Assembly (NCBI GenBank): GCA_963978895.1
Contig: OZ022238.1
Span: 24,092,515 to 24,156,514, forward strand
Origin: Erpobdella octoculata
Lineage: Eukaryota > Annelida > Clitellata > Hirudinida > Erpobdellidae
Length of the DNA: 64,000 nucleotides
Direction: 5' to 3'
In this document: in pieces, positions 20,983 to 31,898 of the stretch
Position numbering within the stretch: position 1 is the stretch's first letter
How the letters are laid out: the number at the start of each line of letters is the position of its first letter
Notes under the pieces: model-generated
Told to the model about the DNA's origin: nothing
What the model saw: the letters and a program-made list of their open reading frames with translations, nothing else
Database searches by the model: none
Translations under genes and position numbers: made by a program

Positions 20983-23563
20983 TTAGCTCACCGATGGCAA
21001 AGATGTCAACTCTGAATTTGGAACGAGAGAGCTAAAAGTTTTAAGTAAATGCTTTATTTAAGATTTTTAAGCTCAACACTTTTAAATAGTGAACGGTAAT
21101 TACTTGTCAACTGAAGTGAAGTAAACCGAAGCAGCTTCTTGGCCAATACGAGCAGGCAAAACCTGGCGCATTGGAACGAAAGAGCTGAAAGTGTTAAGTA
21201 AATGCTTTAATTAGGATTTCAAATTATATAACGATTAAGCTCAACACTTTTAAAAGGTGAACTGTAATTACTTGTCGACAGAAGCCAAATGAATGGAAGG
21301 AGCTTGTTGGCCAATACGAGCAGGCAAAACCTGGCGCATTGGAACGAAAGAGCTGAAAGTGTTAAGTAAATGCTTTAATTAGGATTTTAAATTATATAAC
21401 GATTAAGCTCAACACTTTTAAAAGGTGAACTGTAATTACTTGTCGACAGAAGCCAAATGAATGGAAGGAGCTTGTTGGCCAATACGAGCAGGCAAAACCT
21501 GGCGCATTGGAACGAAAGAGCTGAAAGTGTTAAGTAAATGCTTTAATTAGGATTTTAAATTATATAACGATTAAGCTCAACACTTTTAAAAGGTGAACTG
21601 TAATTACTTGTCGACAGAAGCCAAATGAACGGAAGGAGCTTGTTGGCCAATACGAGGAGGCAAAACCTGGCGCATTGGAACGAAAGAGCTGAAAGTGTTA
21701 AGTAAATGCTTTAATTAGGATTTTATTTTAAATAACGATTGAGCTCAACACTTTTAAAAGGTGAACTGTAATTACTTGTCGACAGAAGCCAAATGAACGG
21801 AAGGAGCTTGTTGGCCAAGACGAGCAGGCAAAACTTGCGGAATTTGCACGAAAGAGCTGAAAGTGTTAAGTAAATGCTTTAATTAGGATTTTATTTTAAA
21901 TAACGATTGAGCTCAACACTTTTAAAAGGTGAACTGTAATTACTTGTCGACAGAAGCCAAATGAACGGAAGGAGCTTGTTGGCCAAGACGAGCAGGCAAA
22001 ACTTGCGGAATTTGCACGAAAGAGCTGAAAGTGTTAAGTAAATGCTTTAATTAGGATTTTAAATTATATAACGATTAAGCTCAACACTTTTAAAAGGTGA
22101 ACAGTAATTACTTGTCAACTGAAGTGAAGTAAACCGAAGCAGCTTCCTGGCCAAAACGAGGAGGCAAAACTTGCGGAATTTGCACGAAAGAGCTGAAAGT
22201 GTTAAGTAAATGCTTTAATTAGGATTTTATTTTAAATAACGATTGAGCTCAACACTTTTAAAAGGTGAACATTAATTACTTGTTCACTAAAGCGAAGAAA
22301 GGCAAATCATGTTCCTGTCCAAAACGTGCGGTCAAAACCTGGCGCATTGGAGCGAAAGAGCTAAAGTGTTAAGTAAATGCTTTAATTAGGATTTTAAATT
22401 AAATAATTAGTAAGTTCAAGACTTTTAAAAGGCGAACGGTAATTACTTGTCAACAGAAACCAAAGGAGCTTGCTGGCCAAAACGAGCAGGCAAAACCTTG
22501 CGCATTGGAACGAAAGAGCTGAAAGTTTTAAGCAAATGCTTTAATTAGGATTTTAAATAAAATAACAATTAAGGTCAACACTTTTAAGAGGTGAACTGTA
22601 ATTACTTGTCAACAGAAGCCAATTGAGCCGAAACATGCTGGCCAAGACGTTGAGGCAAAACTTGGCGATTAGGCATGAGCGAACTGAAAGTGTTAAGTTA
22701 TATCTATCAATTTTTTTAAATTTTTTTTCAAACAGTCAAGCCGCTGTTATCTATCATTTGTAGGTCCATTAAATTCAACCAGAGTTAGCCGTTTTTCCAG
22801 GCGCCCACATCACTTTAGGTGTTGATAAACTCATTAGGACTCAAACTGCCAACCTTCAGGTTTACAGACGAACGCCTTACCATCATACCACCAGCCTTGG
22901 CGAAAAAAATTGAAAATAGTAATTACTCTGTGACATCAGCGTCTTCTGAAGGTGACTTCAATATGTTGGGCTTGTCTACCAGACCACTGGAGAGTATTGC
23001 GCTCTCTGAAGCAAGGTGGACTACCTAAAAAAGTTTCACTTTAAAATAAGTTTCAAAACACATACAACGCCGGAACAATATGTCATTTTGTTATGAGTTC
23101 AAAATTTTTGTTTGAATTAAGGGAAAGTTGCCTGAGATAAGACGATTTTTAGACAACTCAACTATATAATAGAAACGTAACAAAAAAAGCGCTGTACAAA
23201 AAGTCTACCTCTTATAATTAGTTGCATGACTTTAAATTAATATGTAAATAAAGTATATAATATAAATAAATATATGAAGACATAAACGCAGCCATAGATT
23301 CTGTTACCAAGGAAACCATGGTAGTATATTTCTTAGAGAAAAATGTTAGAAGTTAAAGGTGTAATTACCAGCGGTAGAGACAAATTTTTTGCTAAAAATT
23401 TATGTTTAAATCATAAATAAATTGAAATTAATTGAATTTTAGATTTCATTTATAAATTTTTAACGGGCGCCATCGGCGTCCAAGAACAGCCCAACATTAA
23501 GTTTAAAATACTTACCTCTATCACTTCACTTTCCAAAATTTCACTCAAGAACGTACGAGACAT
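20983..23563 (-). CDS. Exon-array gene: ten tandem 72-81-bp exons encoding a 24-27-residue repeat
   Basis: Minus strand. Exon 1 (23563-23516) starts with ATG (MSRTFLSEILESEVIE) and ends GAG|GTAAGT. Exon 2 (23391-23369) is a 23-nt microexon that changes phase exactly as needed. Then come ten internal exons: 22683-22606, 22518-22447, 22360-22280, 22192-22112, 22024-21944, 21856-21776, 21688-21608, 21520-21440, 21352-21272, 21184-21104. Most are 81 nt, each with acceptor (C)TTTCAG or TTTAG and donor AA|GTAATTAC, all of the same symmetric phase. The peptide unit is about SFVPMRQVLPARIGQ then QAPSIHLASVDN. Only this frame is open in all units; the other two meet stops. The terminal exon starts at 21031, reads SLVPNSELTSLPSVS and stops at 20983, with AATAAA 36 bp later: 305 aa in all. 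A donor G|GTGAGC at 20991 would instead join it in phase 0 to the recombinase exon (20800), giving 886 aa. I recognise no known family. Confidence 0.75.
21032..22690 (-). repeat. 168-bp tandem array (exon plus intron per unit)
   Basis: Exon starts are spaced exactly 168 bp apart over eight units (21104 to 22280), then 167 and 159 bp. Each unit is an 81-bp exon plus an 87-bp intron. Introns share 'ttaattaggattttaaat' and 'gctcaacacttttaaaagg' on the plus strand. Units at 21272 and 21440, and at 21776 and 21944, are nearly identical, which indicates recent unequal crossing-over. Units at the 5' end of the gene (22447, 22606) are the most diverged. Confidence 0.95.
22700..23040 (-). mobile_element. 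tRNA-headed SINE inside intron 2 of the array gene
   Basis: On the minus strand a tRNA-like head reads 'ggtggtatgatggtaagg' (box A-like) and 'ggttggcagtttgagtcc' (box B-like) around 22915-22830. It has downstream text without coding meaning. The boundaries are approximate. It lies between exon 2 and the first array exon, in a 685-bp intron. Confidence 0.5.
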
Positions 23564-24221
23564 TATTTCTAACAAACTGAAAATCTAACAGAAAATTTGT
23601 CAAGCTAAAATGACTAAAGGCGGGCTTTGAGAATGCGGGAATGTGGTAAGTTAAGTTAAATATGCGAGATGTGCATGACCTCACCACACAAAACTAATTA
23701 TTATAAATTTAATAATTTGGGCGTCTTGATGTTTCATTCTTCTAAGTGTTTTATAGGTAAACGTTCATTTTAACCCAAGAAACAGGAAAGTGGTGAAAAA
23801 GGCCAGTATTAATTATTTCAATCCCGGCGAAAGATATAAGATGACATGTATGCTACATTTTTCATCTGCAAGTTAAGCAAGGCCAAGGTGAGGGCTGCAC
23901 CAAAGTTCTTAGGGATACAAATATGCTCACAGTAAATCTTACGTTTGAAGATTTCAGTATTTCCCCTTGGAAACAAAATTGAAGCAATTTATTGTAAAAA
24001 AAACCTAGTTCAGAATGTCTGAAAATGAATTTTTAAACCTTTATCGGAAAGATTATGGCTACGTATATAGATAATTAAATCCAAAAACATAGGAGAAACT
24101 ACACGGAAATTATTTTCTTTATAAATATCTTTTTTCAATAGATTTATTTTTTTTGTTTCATTTAAAAACTAATTTGGACAAGCGAACTCGTTTAATTAAG
24201 CGCGCATCAAAACCAGGAAAT

Positions 24222-24380
24222 GCCAATAGTTCGTCTCAAAGCAAAAACGGCGTCTCAAAGCAAAAACGGCGTCTCAAGGCAGAAAAACGGCGTCTCACGG
24301 CAACTATTCGGCGTCTCAAGGCACGTTGCTTTTAAACGAGGCAACTAACAGCTAAAAACGGCGTCTCAAGGCAGGGTAGA
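24222..24380 (+). repeat. Short tandem repeats of 'aacggcgtctcaaggc'
   Basis: About seven imperfect copies of a 16-20-bp unit on the theme aaaaacggcgtctcaaggca. The array directly precedes the (TTA)n run. The 60-codon frame across it is not supported as a gene. Between 23564 and 24150 nothing else is recognised. Confidence 0.8.
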
Positions 24381-24381
24381 A

Positions 24382-24642
<261 letters not shown>

Positions 24643-25390
24643 TTCTCCTCCTCCTTGTGAAACAAAAGTCCCCTGTCGATATAGAAGTTTTTACACTTGT
24701 CTTTACCTAATAACCAAAAGGACTTAAGTGAAGGACAATCATGTTGCTCCTTAGCAAACGCATTTTGATCATTACTATCGTCTACCCCTTGACAATCATC
24801 GTTAACTGTTACAAATCGAGCGTCGGTTTGTGAATCATTTCCCCCCGCATCAGCACCTGGACAAACATCTTCACCCGGAACAACAGAAACATGACAAGTA
24901 TCGGCCTGTGAATTAACTTTTCCAGCCTCAGCAGCACGAGAAACATTTTTATTTACTTCAAGTCTAGGAGCATTTTCATCAGAGTCATGTGCATTTTGTT
25001 TGTTTTTAATAGGATACGCAATAGTGTCATATAATGTTATTATTTTTAATAGGTTATTTACAGAGGAAGTAATAATAATTTGTTCATTAAGATTTGGGAC
25101 GACAGCGAACCATGCTCGAACCTTGGGTGCTAGGTTCACAATGTCATCACCCACAATATCAGGTCGAACAACTAATCTGACACATCCTACAATCTCTGGT
25201 TGACCTTTAAGGCCAGACAATTTAATAAATTTATGTGGTACCATATGAAGAGGTAGGATTAAATCTTCTCTAATGCAACACACTTCTGCACCACCATCAA
25301 TCAATGCCGGAATAGATGGTAATTGATCGATAAGTACATTCTCATAAGACCCAATGTGATAATCATCAGCATCTATGATGGAACATGCTT
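24643..25390 (-). pseudogene. Gypsy-type retrotransposon remnant: protease joined to integrase N-terminus
   Basis: The minus-strand frame begins before the annotated Met: DQLPSIPALIDGGAEVCCI, with DGGA in place of the usual retroviral-type protease D(T/S)GA. About 200 residues later comes HDCPSLKSFWLLGKDKC followed by DRGLLFHKE, typical of the N-terminal zinc-binding segment of Gypsy integrases (GLLYh-like end). Reverse transcriptase and RNase H, which normally lie between these domains, are missing, yet the frame is open. The sequence then runs into the (TTA)n tract. No LTRs were found. It is an internally deleted or non-autonomous relic. Confidence 0.65.
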
Positions 25391-25559
25391 CTAGACAGGG
25401 AAAGATTTTTGATCATCAAACAATATTTCCCTATCAACGAGACCATTAAGGGAATTTTCTGAATAAGAATTAAGACAATTTTGTTATCATCAAACAATGT
25501 TTTCTATCAACGAGACAATTAAGGGAATTTTCTGTCTGACAATTAATTCTAGTATTAGG

Positions 25560-25690
25560 AAAGGGGACGTCCATTAATTATGTCAACAATTTTTAGGCGA
25601 TTTGTTACCCCCTCCCTCCCCCTTGTCAACAACTGTCAAACTTTCAGTCACCCCCTAACAAAATTATGTCAAACAAATTTTACCCCCAAA
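25560..25690 (+). mobile_element. Terminal region of a DNA transposon ('ggggacgtccattaatta' type)
   Basis: Text of the form 'ggacgtccattaattatgtc' followed by C-rich 'ttaccccctccctcccccttg' is a widely seen invertebrate transposon end. The superfamily is uncertain and no partner end was located. An internal repeat 'caaacaatgtttcctatcaacgag' occurs twice upstream, at about 25418 and 25492. Confidence 0.4.
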
Positions 25691-25861
25691 AAAACAACAA
25701 CAAAATAACTAACAATATTTTATACGACTGGCTTTTATGCTAAAAATAGAATTAAAAGTTATACAAATAAATTTTTCATACAGTTTTTTAGTCTTGCGTA
25801 ACAGATTTCAAATTGACTATAACAACGCTTGAACGTCATTAACAAATTGAGAATTTATATT

Positions 25862-26152
25862 CTAGCTTCTAACATCTTCCCATGGGGAATTCAAATGTTC
25901 CTCAATTGTTACAATGGGCATAGTAGTTGATTGATCAATTTCTTGTCGAATCGATACACACGACAAGTCAACATCATCTTCATCTAACCATTTTGCGCTT
26001 AACATCTCTCTATGTGCAATAATTGCCATCAGTTCTTTCTGTCTGTTGGTAGTCACTCGCTTTGGTCTAATTCTTTGCGGTTGAGGAGCATGTGGCATGA
26101 ATTGCCTAGCCCCAAGATCGCATTGTCGGTGGTGTTGAGCATGCTCCTCCAA
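25862..26152 (-). CDS. Unknown repeated ORF (96 codons), second copy at 47040-47350
   Basis: I do not recognise this protein. It is hydrophilic: a [10 protein letters not shown] segment in the middle, then [19 protein letters not shown] and [16 protein letters not shown] near the end. A diverged copy on the plus strand at 47040-47350 keeps the same reading frame apart from one small deletion. Both copies begin beside a (TA)n tract after 'gttgcttcacaagtca'. Conservation of the amino-acid sequence suggests a coding segment of a mobile element or a captured exon. Confidence 0.45.
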   Translation of the reverse strand: MEEHAQHHRQCDLGARQFMPHAPQPQRIRPKRVTTNRQKELMAIIAHREMLSAKWLDEDDVDLSCVSIRQEIDQSTTMPIVTIEEHLNSPWEDVRS

Positions 26153-26178
26153 CCTGACTTGTGAAGCAACATAAAAGT

Positions 26179-26306
<128 letters not shown>

Positions 26307-26433
26307 CAATGAAGAAATATCCTCCTTAGAAAAAACTTAGATGTTCTACATGCTTATATAGCGATAATAAAGAATTTCAAATATTTAGCCGAGTTGTAAC
26401 TGACTTCTATTTTCATTATCTGTTTCTTTAACA

Positions 26434-26631
26434 ATGAATGCATTATTTGCAATTAATCTGAATAAATGCAAGCATTTATTTGCCAAATTAGATATAGCAA
26501 CAGAATGTTTGCTAAAGATGTCCGTAAGAAATAAGTTTTCACCGGTAGTTTTTACAGGATCAGATGAAAAACGGTTCCAGAAATATTTGAAGAAAACTGC
26601 TGACATGGTGTCTGGTAATTATAAAAAGTAA
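26434..26631 (+). CDS. Unknown 65-codon ORF
   Basis: A short open frame, beginning MNALFAINLNKCKHLF and ending KKTADMVSGNYKK, with ordinary amino-acid composition unlike the repeat artefacts nearby. No acceptor lies just upstream, and no family is recognised. It might be a terminal exon or chance. The confidence is low for that reason. Confidence 0.25.
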   Translation: MNALFAINLNKCKHLFAKLDIATECLLKMSVRNKFSPVVFTGSDEKRFQKYLKKTADMVSGNYKK

Positions 26632-26779
26632 ATAAATTTATTCTACACAAGGAGAGTCAAATTGGTGTTTGATAATTCATTGATTTATTGGAGGGGTTTT
26701 TATGAATAAAGTAGCATACTTTTAATTTTAGGATATCAATCTTTTAATTTTGTGGTATTAACCTTTTATTGTCACTATT

Positions 26780-27230
26780 ATTAACTAGATATAGCCCATA
26801 AAAAATAACGGAATTTTTTAAATATATATTATTTTTCGATTTCAGCGCCATCTCTTTTGATATTTTGGGCTAACAGTGAACAATTTTGTAATAACTTTTC
26901 TCATGCACCTGCGCACACTAATTTTTGTAACAGCTGACCCCAGCGGCCGTTGCGTTATGCAAAATTGCTAACGTACATACATACAGATGTCGGAAATTAT
27001 GTATGCTGATAGTGTATTTTTCATTCTCATATAAGTAATTTCTTAGTATAGCAGCCTGGGCCAATTTTGATGGGAGTTAACTGTTATTTTAACGTAAATG
27101 ACATGGAAAACATAAAAAAGACTAATTAAGACAGAAATAAATAATCAAAAATTATAGTTTTTTTAGAACATTTAAAAATGGCTCTATTAGCTAAATAGTT
27201 CTCAGTGAAGATCTATTTATCAGTGGCAAT
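26780..27230. repeat. Dispersed repeat shared with 48040-48560
   Basis: Two blocks match: 'acgattacagcgccacctt'-like text at 26845 and 48440, and 'gcagcctgggccaattttg' with following 'taacgtaaatgac' at 27050 and 48064. The start 'aactagatata' resembles a minus-strand Helitron 3' end (CTAG), so this may be a non-autonomous Helitron. The orders differ between the copies. Confidence 0.45.
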
Positions 27231-27235
27231 ATTCT

Positions 27236-27238
27236 TAT

Positions 27239-27293
<55 letters not shown>

Positions 27294-27294
27294 T
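27236..27294. repeat. (TTA)n microsatellite
   Basis: About 17 tandem ATT/TTA triplets. Confidence 0.95.
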
Positions 27295-27389
27295 AGTTTA
27301 TTTTATTTTTTTTTAATTCGAAGTGGTTGTCTATAGGCGTAAAGTCTTCTAAACCACTATAATAAACGTTATCTTATCTTATCAATAGA

Positions 27390-27595
27390 AGTGAAAATTT
27401 AAAAAAAATTAAACCAAATTTAGTAAAAAATTAATCAAAAATTAAACCAAATTTAGTAAAAATTAAACCAAATTTAGTAAAAATTAAACCAAATTTAGTA
27501 AAAATTAAACCAAATTTAGTAAAAATTAAACCAAATTTAGTAAAAATTAAACCAAATTTAGTAAAAATTAAACCAAATTTAGTAAAAATTCTGCA
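27390..27595. repeat. 22-bp tandem repeat
   Basis: About nine copies of 'aaattaaaccaaatttagta' with period 22, the last ones perfect. No dyad or spacer diversity, so it is not a CRISPR-like array. Confidence 0.9.
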
Positions 27596-27829
27596 AAAAT
27601 TAAATTGGTAAAGTTAAAAATTAAACAAATAATATTTTTGATTATATAAATATTGTACGAATTCCGAAGCTGCTCCATGTCTACTTGACATAACAGTTTC
27701 TTTAAAGGTGGTGGTTTGGTCAATATGCCTTAACACTTAACACGAATAAAATAAACATAAATAAATAGTAATGAAACTCCAGCGACCTCAAGCAAGTTGC
27801 AGAAATCCATTTTTAATGTAATTATTTAA

Positions 27830-28083
27830 GAGAGAAAGAGAAACAAAAAGGAAGGAAGAAAATGGAGAGATATAGAGAAGAAAAAAGAAAGAGAAAAAAA
27901 GAGAGAAAGAACCGATAAAAAAGAGAGAAAAGAGACAAAAAAGAAAAATGCACTAAGGTACAACATACATTTCAATAGAAAGAGGGAGAGAGAAGAAAAG
28001 CACAAAAAGAAGAATGAAAAGAAGAGAAAGAGACATAACAAAGCAAGAAAGGATAATAGAGAGAGAATTCTAGCAAGAGAAAC
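27830..28083. repeat. Purine-rich (GA/AAG) low-complexity tract
   Basis: Strongly purine-biased plus strand (gagagaaagag-type text). It resumes after the hAT element at 30573-30640, showing that the element inserted into this tract. The minus-strand frame rich in Phe/Leu/Ser is an artefact. Confidence 0.85.
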
Positions 28084-28517
28084 ATATAAAATAGTGATGG
28101 CAAGTCCGATTCTTTTTACTGAATCCATTCATTTGATTCAGTTGACCTTGAAGATTCATTCAATTAACCCATTTGCTGTGCCAGCCAATGATACGCGCAT
28201 TCACACTCATTCAATGAGTTGTTTATTCTTTAACTCGTTCAGAATCGTTAACTGACTCGTTGAAAGATTCATACTGCGAACTTTTTATACTTATTAGTCA
28301 GATAAAACCGTTAGTAAAATGAATAAGAATTAATTTGTGTTTATTTTAATAAATCAACAGTCCAAAAAAATAACGTTTTTATATACTCAGATTAACATTT
28401 AAAAAAGACAGTTTTGCTACATTTGATGTTGTGAGACGATTTCTTCTTTCCATGATTGTTTGTCCTGCTTTAGAAAAAATATGCTCATAAGGTACAGATG
28501 TTGCCACTATACACAAT

Positions 28518-29826
28518 CAGGGACGTAAATTGCGGGGGGAGCAGGAGGGAATTTGCCCCCCCTTTATTTTCAAATTTTGAAATTTTTTTTACCTAGAGTT
28601 TACTATATACTTATTTAATTTTAACTTTACTTAACCTAGTGATGAATCAATGCATATTGGAATCCTTCTGGCGTGTGTAGACAATCCCTCCCCTCGATTT
28701 CCAAAATTTACGTATTTTTGCACCTAGAGTTTATTACATAAATTGCTAATTTTAACTTTACTTAACCTCGTGATGATTCAATGCGTATTGGATTTCTTTT
28801 TGCGTGTGTAGACAATTTTATATCTGAACTCGATGCTGGATGTACCAATAAATGCATAGTAATAAATTGTGTATCAGCGTTGGTTCAAAGTTTAGCTATT
28901 TCCTGTGCCAAAATACAATCAGCGAACTCGTGTAACTTTACCCTATTAGTGGTATTGATACAATGTTGATTCCCTCACAGCTGTCTACATCAAAGTTATT
29001 ATTATTTACTACGCAAAAATAAAATACAATTATACACACACCATTTTGGACATCTTTTTTACTAATCCTGTACCTGCCCCTGCAATATGTGGCGGATCCA
29101 GAAATTCCTGGGAGGATACATTTCAGAAGTTGAGGCGCTGGTGGCAGAGCGGTAGAGCGTTCGCCTGTCGATCGTTAGGTCGGCAGTTCGAACCTCGCCG
29201 GCGTCACCAGCGTAACTCCCTTAAGCAAGGAGTTCACTCGCATTGCTAAAAGGGTAGGCGCCTATAAATGGCTGCCTCTGCAAATGCCATTTCTCGCCTT
29301 TGAACAAGACTTAAGTCTTGGAAAAGGCGTTGTGAAAGAAAAATTAAATAAGTTGTTCACATTCTCTTCAAAAAAGCTGATGACCAGTGAGGGATAGTAG
29401 TAAGTATTTTTCCAATTTTTCCAAATACTTCCACTTTATCTCTCAAAAAAGCTACGGTCATTTTTAAAAAATAGGTATTATACCCTAAAAAATATCAATT
29501 GATGGTCTGGTGGGAGGATGCATCTCTCCATTCCTCCCTGCTTGTACTTACGTATTTATATAGATATAAAGGTAATGTGTGTGTGAGAGCATTCGCTTAT
29601 CATATCCAAGTCGCAGGCGCAACATTTGGCCTGCAGGTATACTTCATTGATAAGAAAATTTTTAAAAATTAAAAAAATCTGTTATTTATTTGATATTTCA
29701 TTGGCAGGAAAAAGGAAAAATCTAAGTAAAAAACAACCCGGGCAACACCGGGTAACCCTGTGAGTAGGCTAAATAATGGCGGGAAAATTTTGCCCCTTCC
29801 TGGAAAATGCTGAATTTACGTCCCTG
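28518..29826. mobile_element. Nested DNA element with CAGGGACGTAAATT ends
   Basis: The left end CAGGGACGTAAATTGC and the right end GAATTTACGTCCCTG are inverted. The element splits the hAT transposase reading frame, so it is younger than family C. No intact 8-bp duplication is visible. It contains two tandem ~120-bp repeats ('tttacttaacctagtgatga' theme, about 28575-28810) and a SINE at 29131-29345. No transposase was recognised. Confidence 0.7.
29131..29345 (+). mobile_element. tRNA-headed SINE (family S1, copy 1)
   Basis: The head 'tggcagagcggtagagcg' (box A-like) and 'ggcagttcgaacctcgcc' (box B-like) form a tRNA-like 75-bp unit. The body holds 'cttaagcaaggagttcactc' and 'aggcgcctataaatggctgc', then 'tcttggaaaaggcgttgtg' and an A-rich end. 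A second copy in reverse orientation lies at 56851-57070, about 85-90% alike by eye. Mobilisation by a LINE is inferred. Confidence 0.85.
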
Positions 29827-30739
29827 TTCCTTGACAACCTTTACTAAACGGGGATATACACCAGCTCTGTCACTCCACCATTTCAAAGGGTCAGCATCCC
29901 TTGCAATTAAGGGTTCATCAGTAAGCCGCTTTACTTTAATGATGGCTTCCGACATCGGGGTTTGGGAGTTGATACAGTCTGCATATCTGCTGTCAAACTC
30001 ATCCCATATTGAAGATCGGGGTTTTGGTTGTTTTAAAACATCATCTACTTGAGGCTGCACTAGATTATTGTTATTCTTTCTGCACGCCAAGAGTTTTGCA
30101 TTCTTTACTGCCTGTTCTAGTGCTGAAGCATCGCTAAATTTTTTTCTTTTTAACCGAGGGTCCAGCAAGGTTGACTCTGCGCAGAGAGTTTGCGTTTCTA
30201 CACCAGTAAACCTTTTCTGTAGTCAACTAGCTAATGCATTGGCCAAGTTTATGACTTTCGGATTGAGGGAATTGTTATTCTTAGGGGCACACGAATTTTT
30301 TAATAGCGCTTTTGATATCAAAATAACTTTGATAGAGACACTGTTTTTTCTTAGCTAATTTCTATAGTGAGTTAATATAAATAAGCCAAGCTTGAGGCAC
30401 TTTGATATTGGCTGGTTAGTCCGGTAAGCTCCGCCTCTAAGCTAATTACGTAAATGAACCAAATAAGATTGAGCGATTCTTTTTAGAATTAATGAATCGA
30501 CTCAGTTGGTTCACCTCAATGAATCGTTCAAAATGAACGATTCGTTCGAAATCGCCCATCACTAATATAAAAAGAAGGAGGGAGAGAGAGACATGCATTA
30601 CACTAGGATCCAAGAGAAAGAGAGAGAGGGAGAAACTAAGGTACTTCTTAAGTCCAGCTTTAATAAATCAAATAACCACCTTTACAGTTACATTTACTTC
30701 TAGATGTGCAGCACGCTAGTGTTTATTGACTATGTTACA

Positions 30740-31898
30740 TTTTCTATTACTGAATTAGTGTCACTTGGTGATGGAACAAAATGCAATGCTATTGGAATTG
30801 GACATGATGCTGTTAAAATGTTAAGCAATGGTATTCTGAAGAAGTATGTCAGATGTACTGCATGTACCTAAACTGAAAAACAATCTCTTCTGTAACAGCT
30901 GCAACACTGGAAGGTCAGGAGATTTTATTTTGACATTATTTCTGCACAATTTGTCTCAATGGTAACATGATTGCAATGGGACATAATGTGAATAATCTGT
31001 GGTATATTGACTCTGGATCAGATGATACTTGTGGTGACCTGAAAGCTTAAACAGAAGTTAATAAATTGAATTTGTGGCATCATCGTCTTGGTCTTGTAAT
31101 TGATGAATTTAATGGTGAATTACAGTTTTGTGAAGCTTTTATAAGAGCCTACTTGTCAGTCGCCACATTTTGAAACATGGTGCATCTTAAAAACAACAAA
31201 ATTTAATTTTACATAAAAACACATTTTCATGAAATATTTCTGACTAATCAGACCGGAATTGGCAAAATTTGATACCATAAATCCGGAATCGGAAATTAAG
31301 TTGTTTTATCAATCATTAGTTGGAATTTCAATTTATATTGCATTGTGTACAAGACTAGACATTCAGTTTGCTGTTTCAGAATTGTTCGATATTCGAAGAA
31401 GAGAATTGTTCGATATTCGAAGAAGACAGAAGAATTTGTTTTGTGGTTCAGAGAAGTTAATGAATGTCAACATACGGGTTTTGTGATGCAGATTTTGCTA
31501 GATATGTTGTTGACGGACACTCAACATCTGGCTATGCATTTAATTTTGGTGGAGGTGCTATTAGCTGGCAAAGTATCAAACAGAAAGCAATTGCCACATT
31601 GACTGCACAAGCTGAATATATGGCATTTACGAATGCTGCAAAAGAGGCTAATGTGGGATGTATATTAATTCAAGAAGACAACCAGGCAACATTGGCAATC
31701 TCAAGGAATCCAGTTTATTATTCCAAAATGAAGCATATTGACATAGCTTATCATTTTACTCGTGAGGCCAGTGCTGACTAATTGAATTACAATATTGTAA
31801 TACATTGGAGATAGTTGCAGACGTTCTCACTGAGCCATTGTCAAAATCTCAATTTGAGAAATTGTGTTGTAAACTTGTGATTGTAATGAGTGGGAAAC
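30740..31898 (+). pseudogene. Copia retrotransposon remnant (pre-integrase, then RNase H)
   Basis: The first part reads VSLGDGTKCNAIGIG and later LWHHRLGL, the gag-pre-integrase segment of Copia polyproteins, with several stops. After a large internal deletion, integrase and reverse transcriptase are missing. The frame at 31464 then gives the Copia RNase H: CDADFARYVVDGHSTSGYAF, ATLTAQAEYMAF, EDNQATLAISRNP, and the C-terminal VADVLTEPLSKSQFEKL. A purine-rich tract (gagtgggaaac) precedes the presumed LTR. Confidence 0.8.

Larger units (their letters stand above)
28390..30168 (-). pseudogene. hAT transposase C-terminal domain split by a nested insertion
   Basis: The 5' part (30168-29827, minus strand) gives LDPRLKRKKFSD, then DPLKWWSDRAGVYPRLVKVVK, the start of the hAT dimerisation domain. 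The frame is cut by the nested element and resumes at about 28517 as LCIVATSVPYEHIFSKAGQ then ERRNRL...LSFLNVNL, the conserved end of that domain. The two parts match the known order of the family exactly. The N-terminal zinc finger and most of the catalytic core are missing, so the gene was defective even apart from the insertion. Confidence 0.8.
28092..30564 (-). mobile_element. hAT element, family C, with 8-bp target duplication
   Basis: The ends TAGTGATGG (28092) and CCATCACTA (to 30564) are inverted. ATATAAAA precedes (28084-28091) and follows (30565-30572), an exact 8-bp duplication. The element carries the C-terminal half of its transposase on the minus strand, interrupted by a nested element (28518-29826). 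A solo end of the same family is at 39868-40036. Confidence 0.9.

Noticed and set aside
22606..22683. Joining exon 1 (23516) directly to the first array exon
   Set aside because: This gives a stop after four codons (phase 0). The 23-nt microexon at 23369-23391 is needed to set the phase.
27826..28128. Phe/Leu/Ser-rich membrane-like ORF
   Set aside because: It is the minus strand of a purine-rich low-complexity tract.
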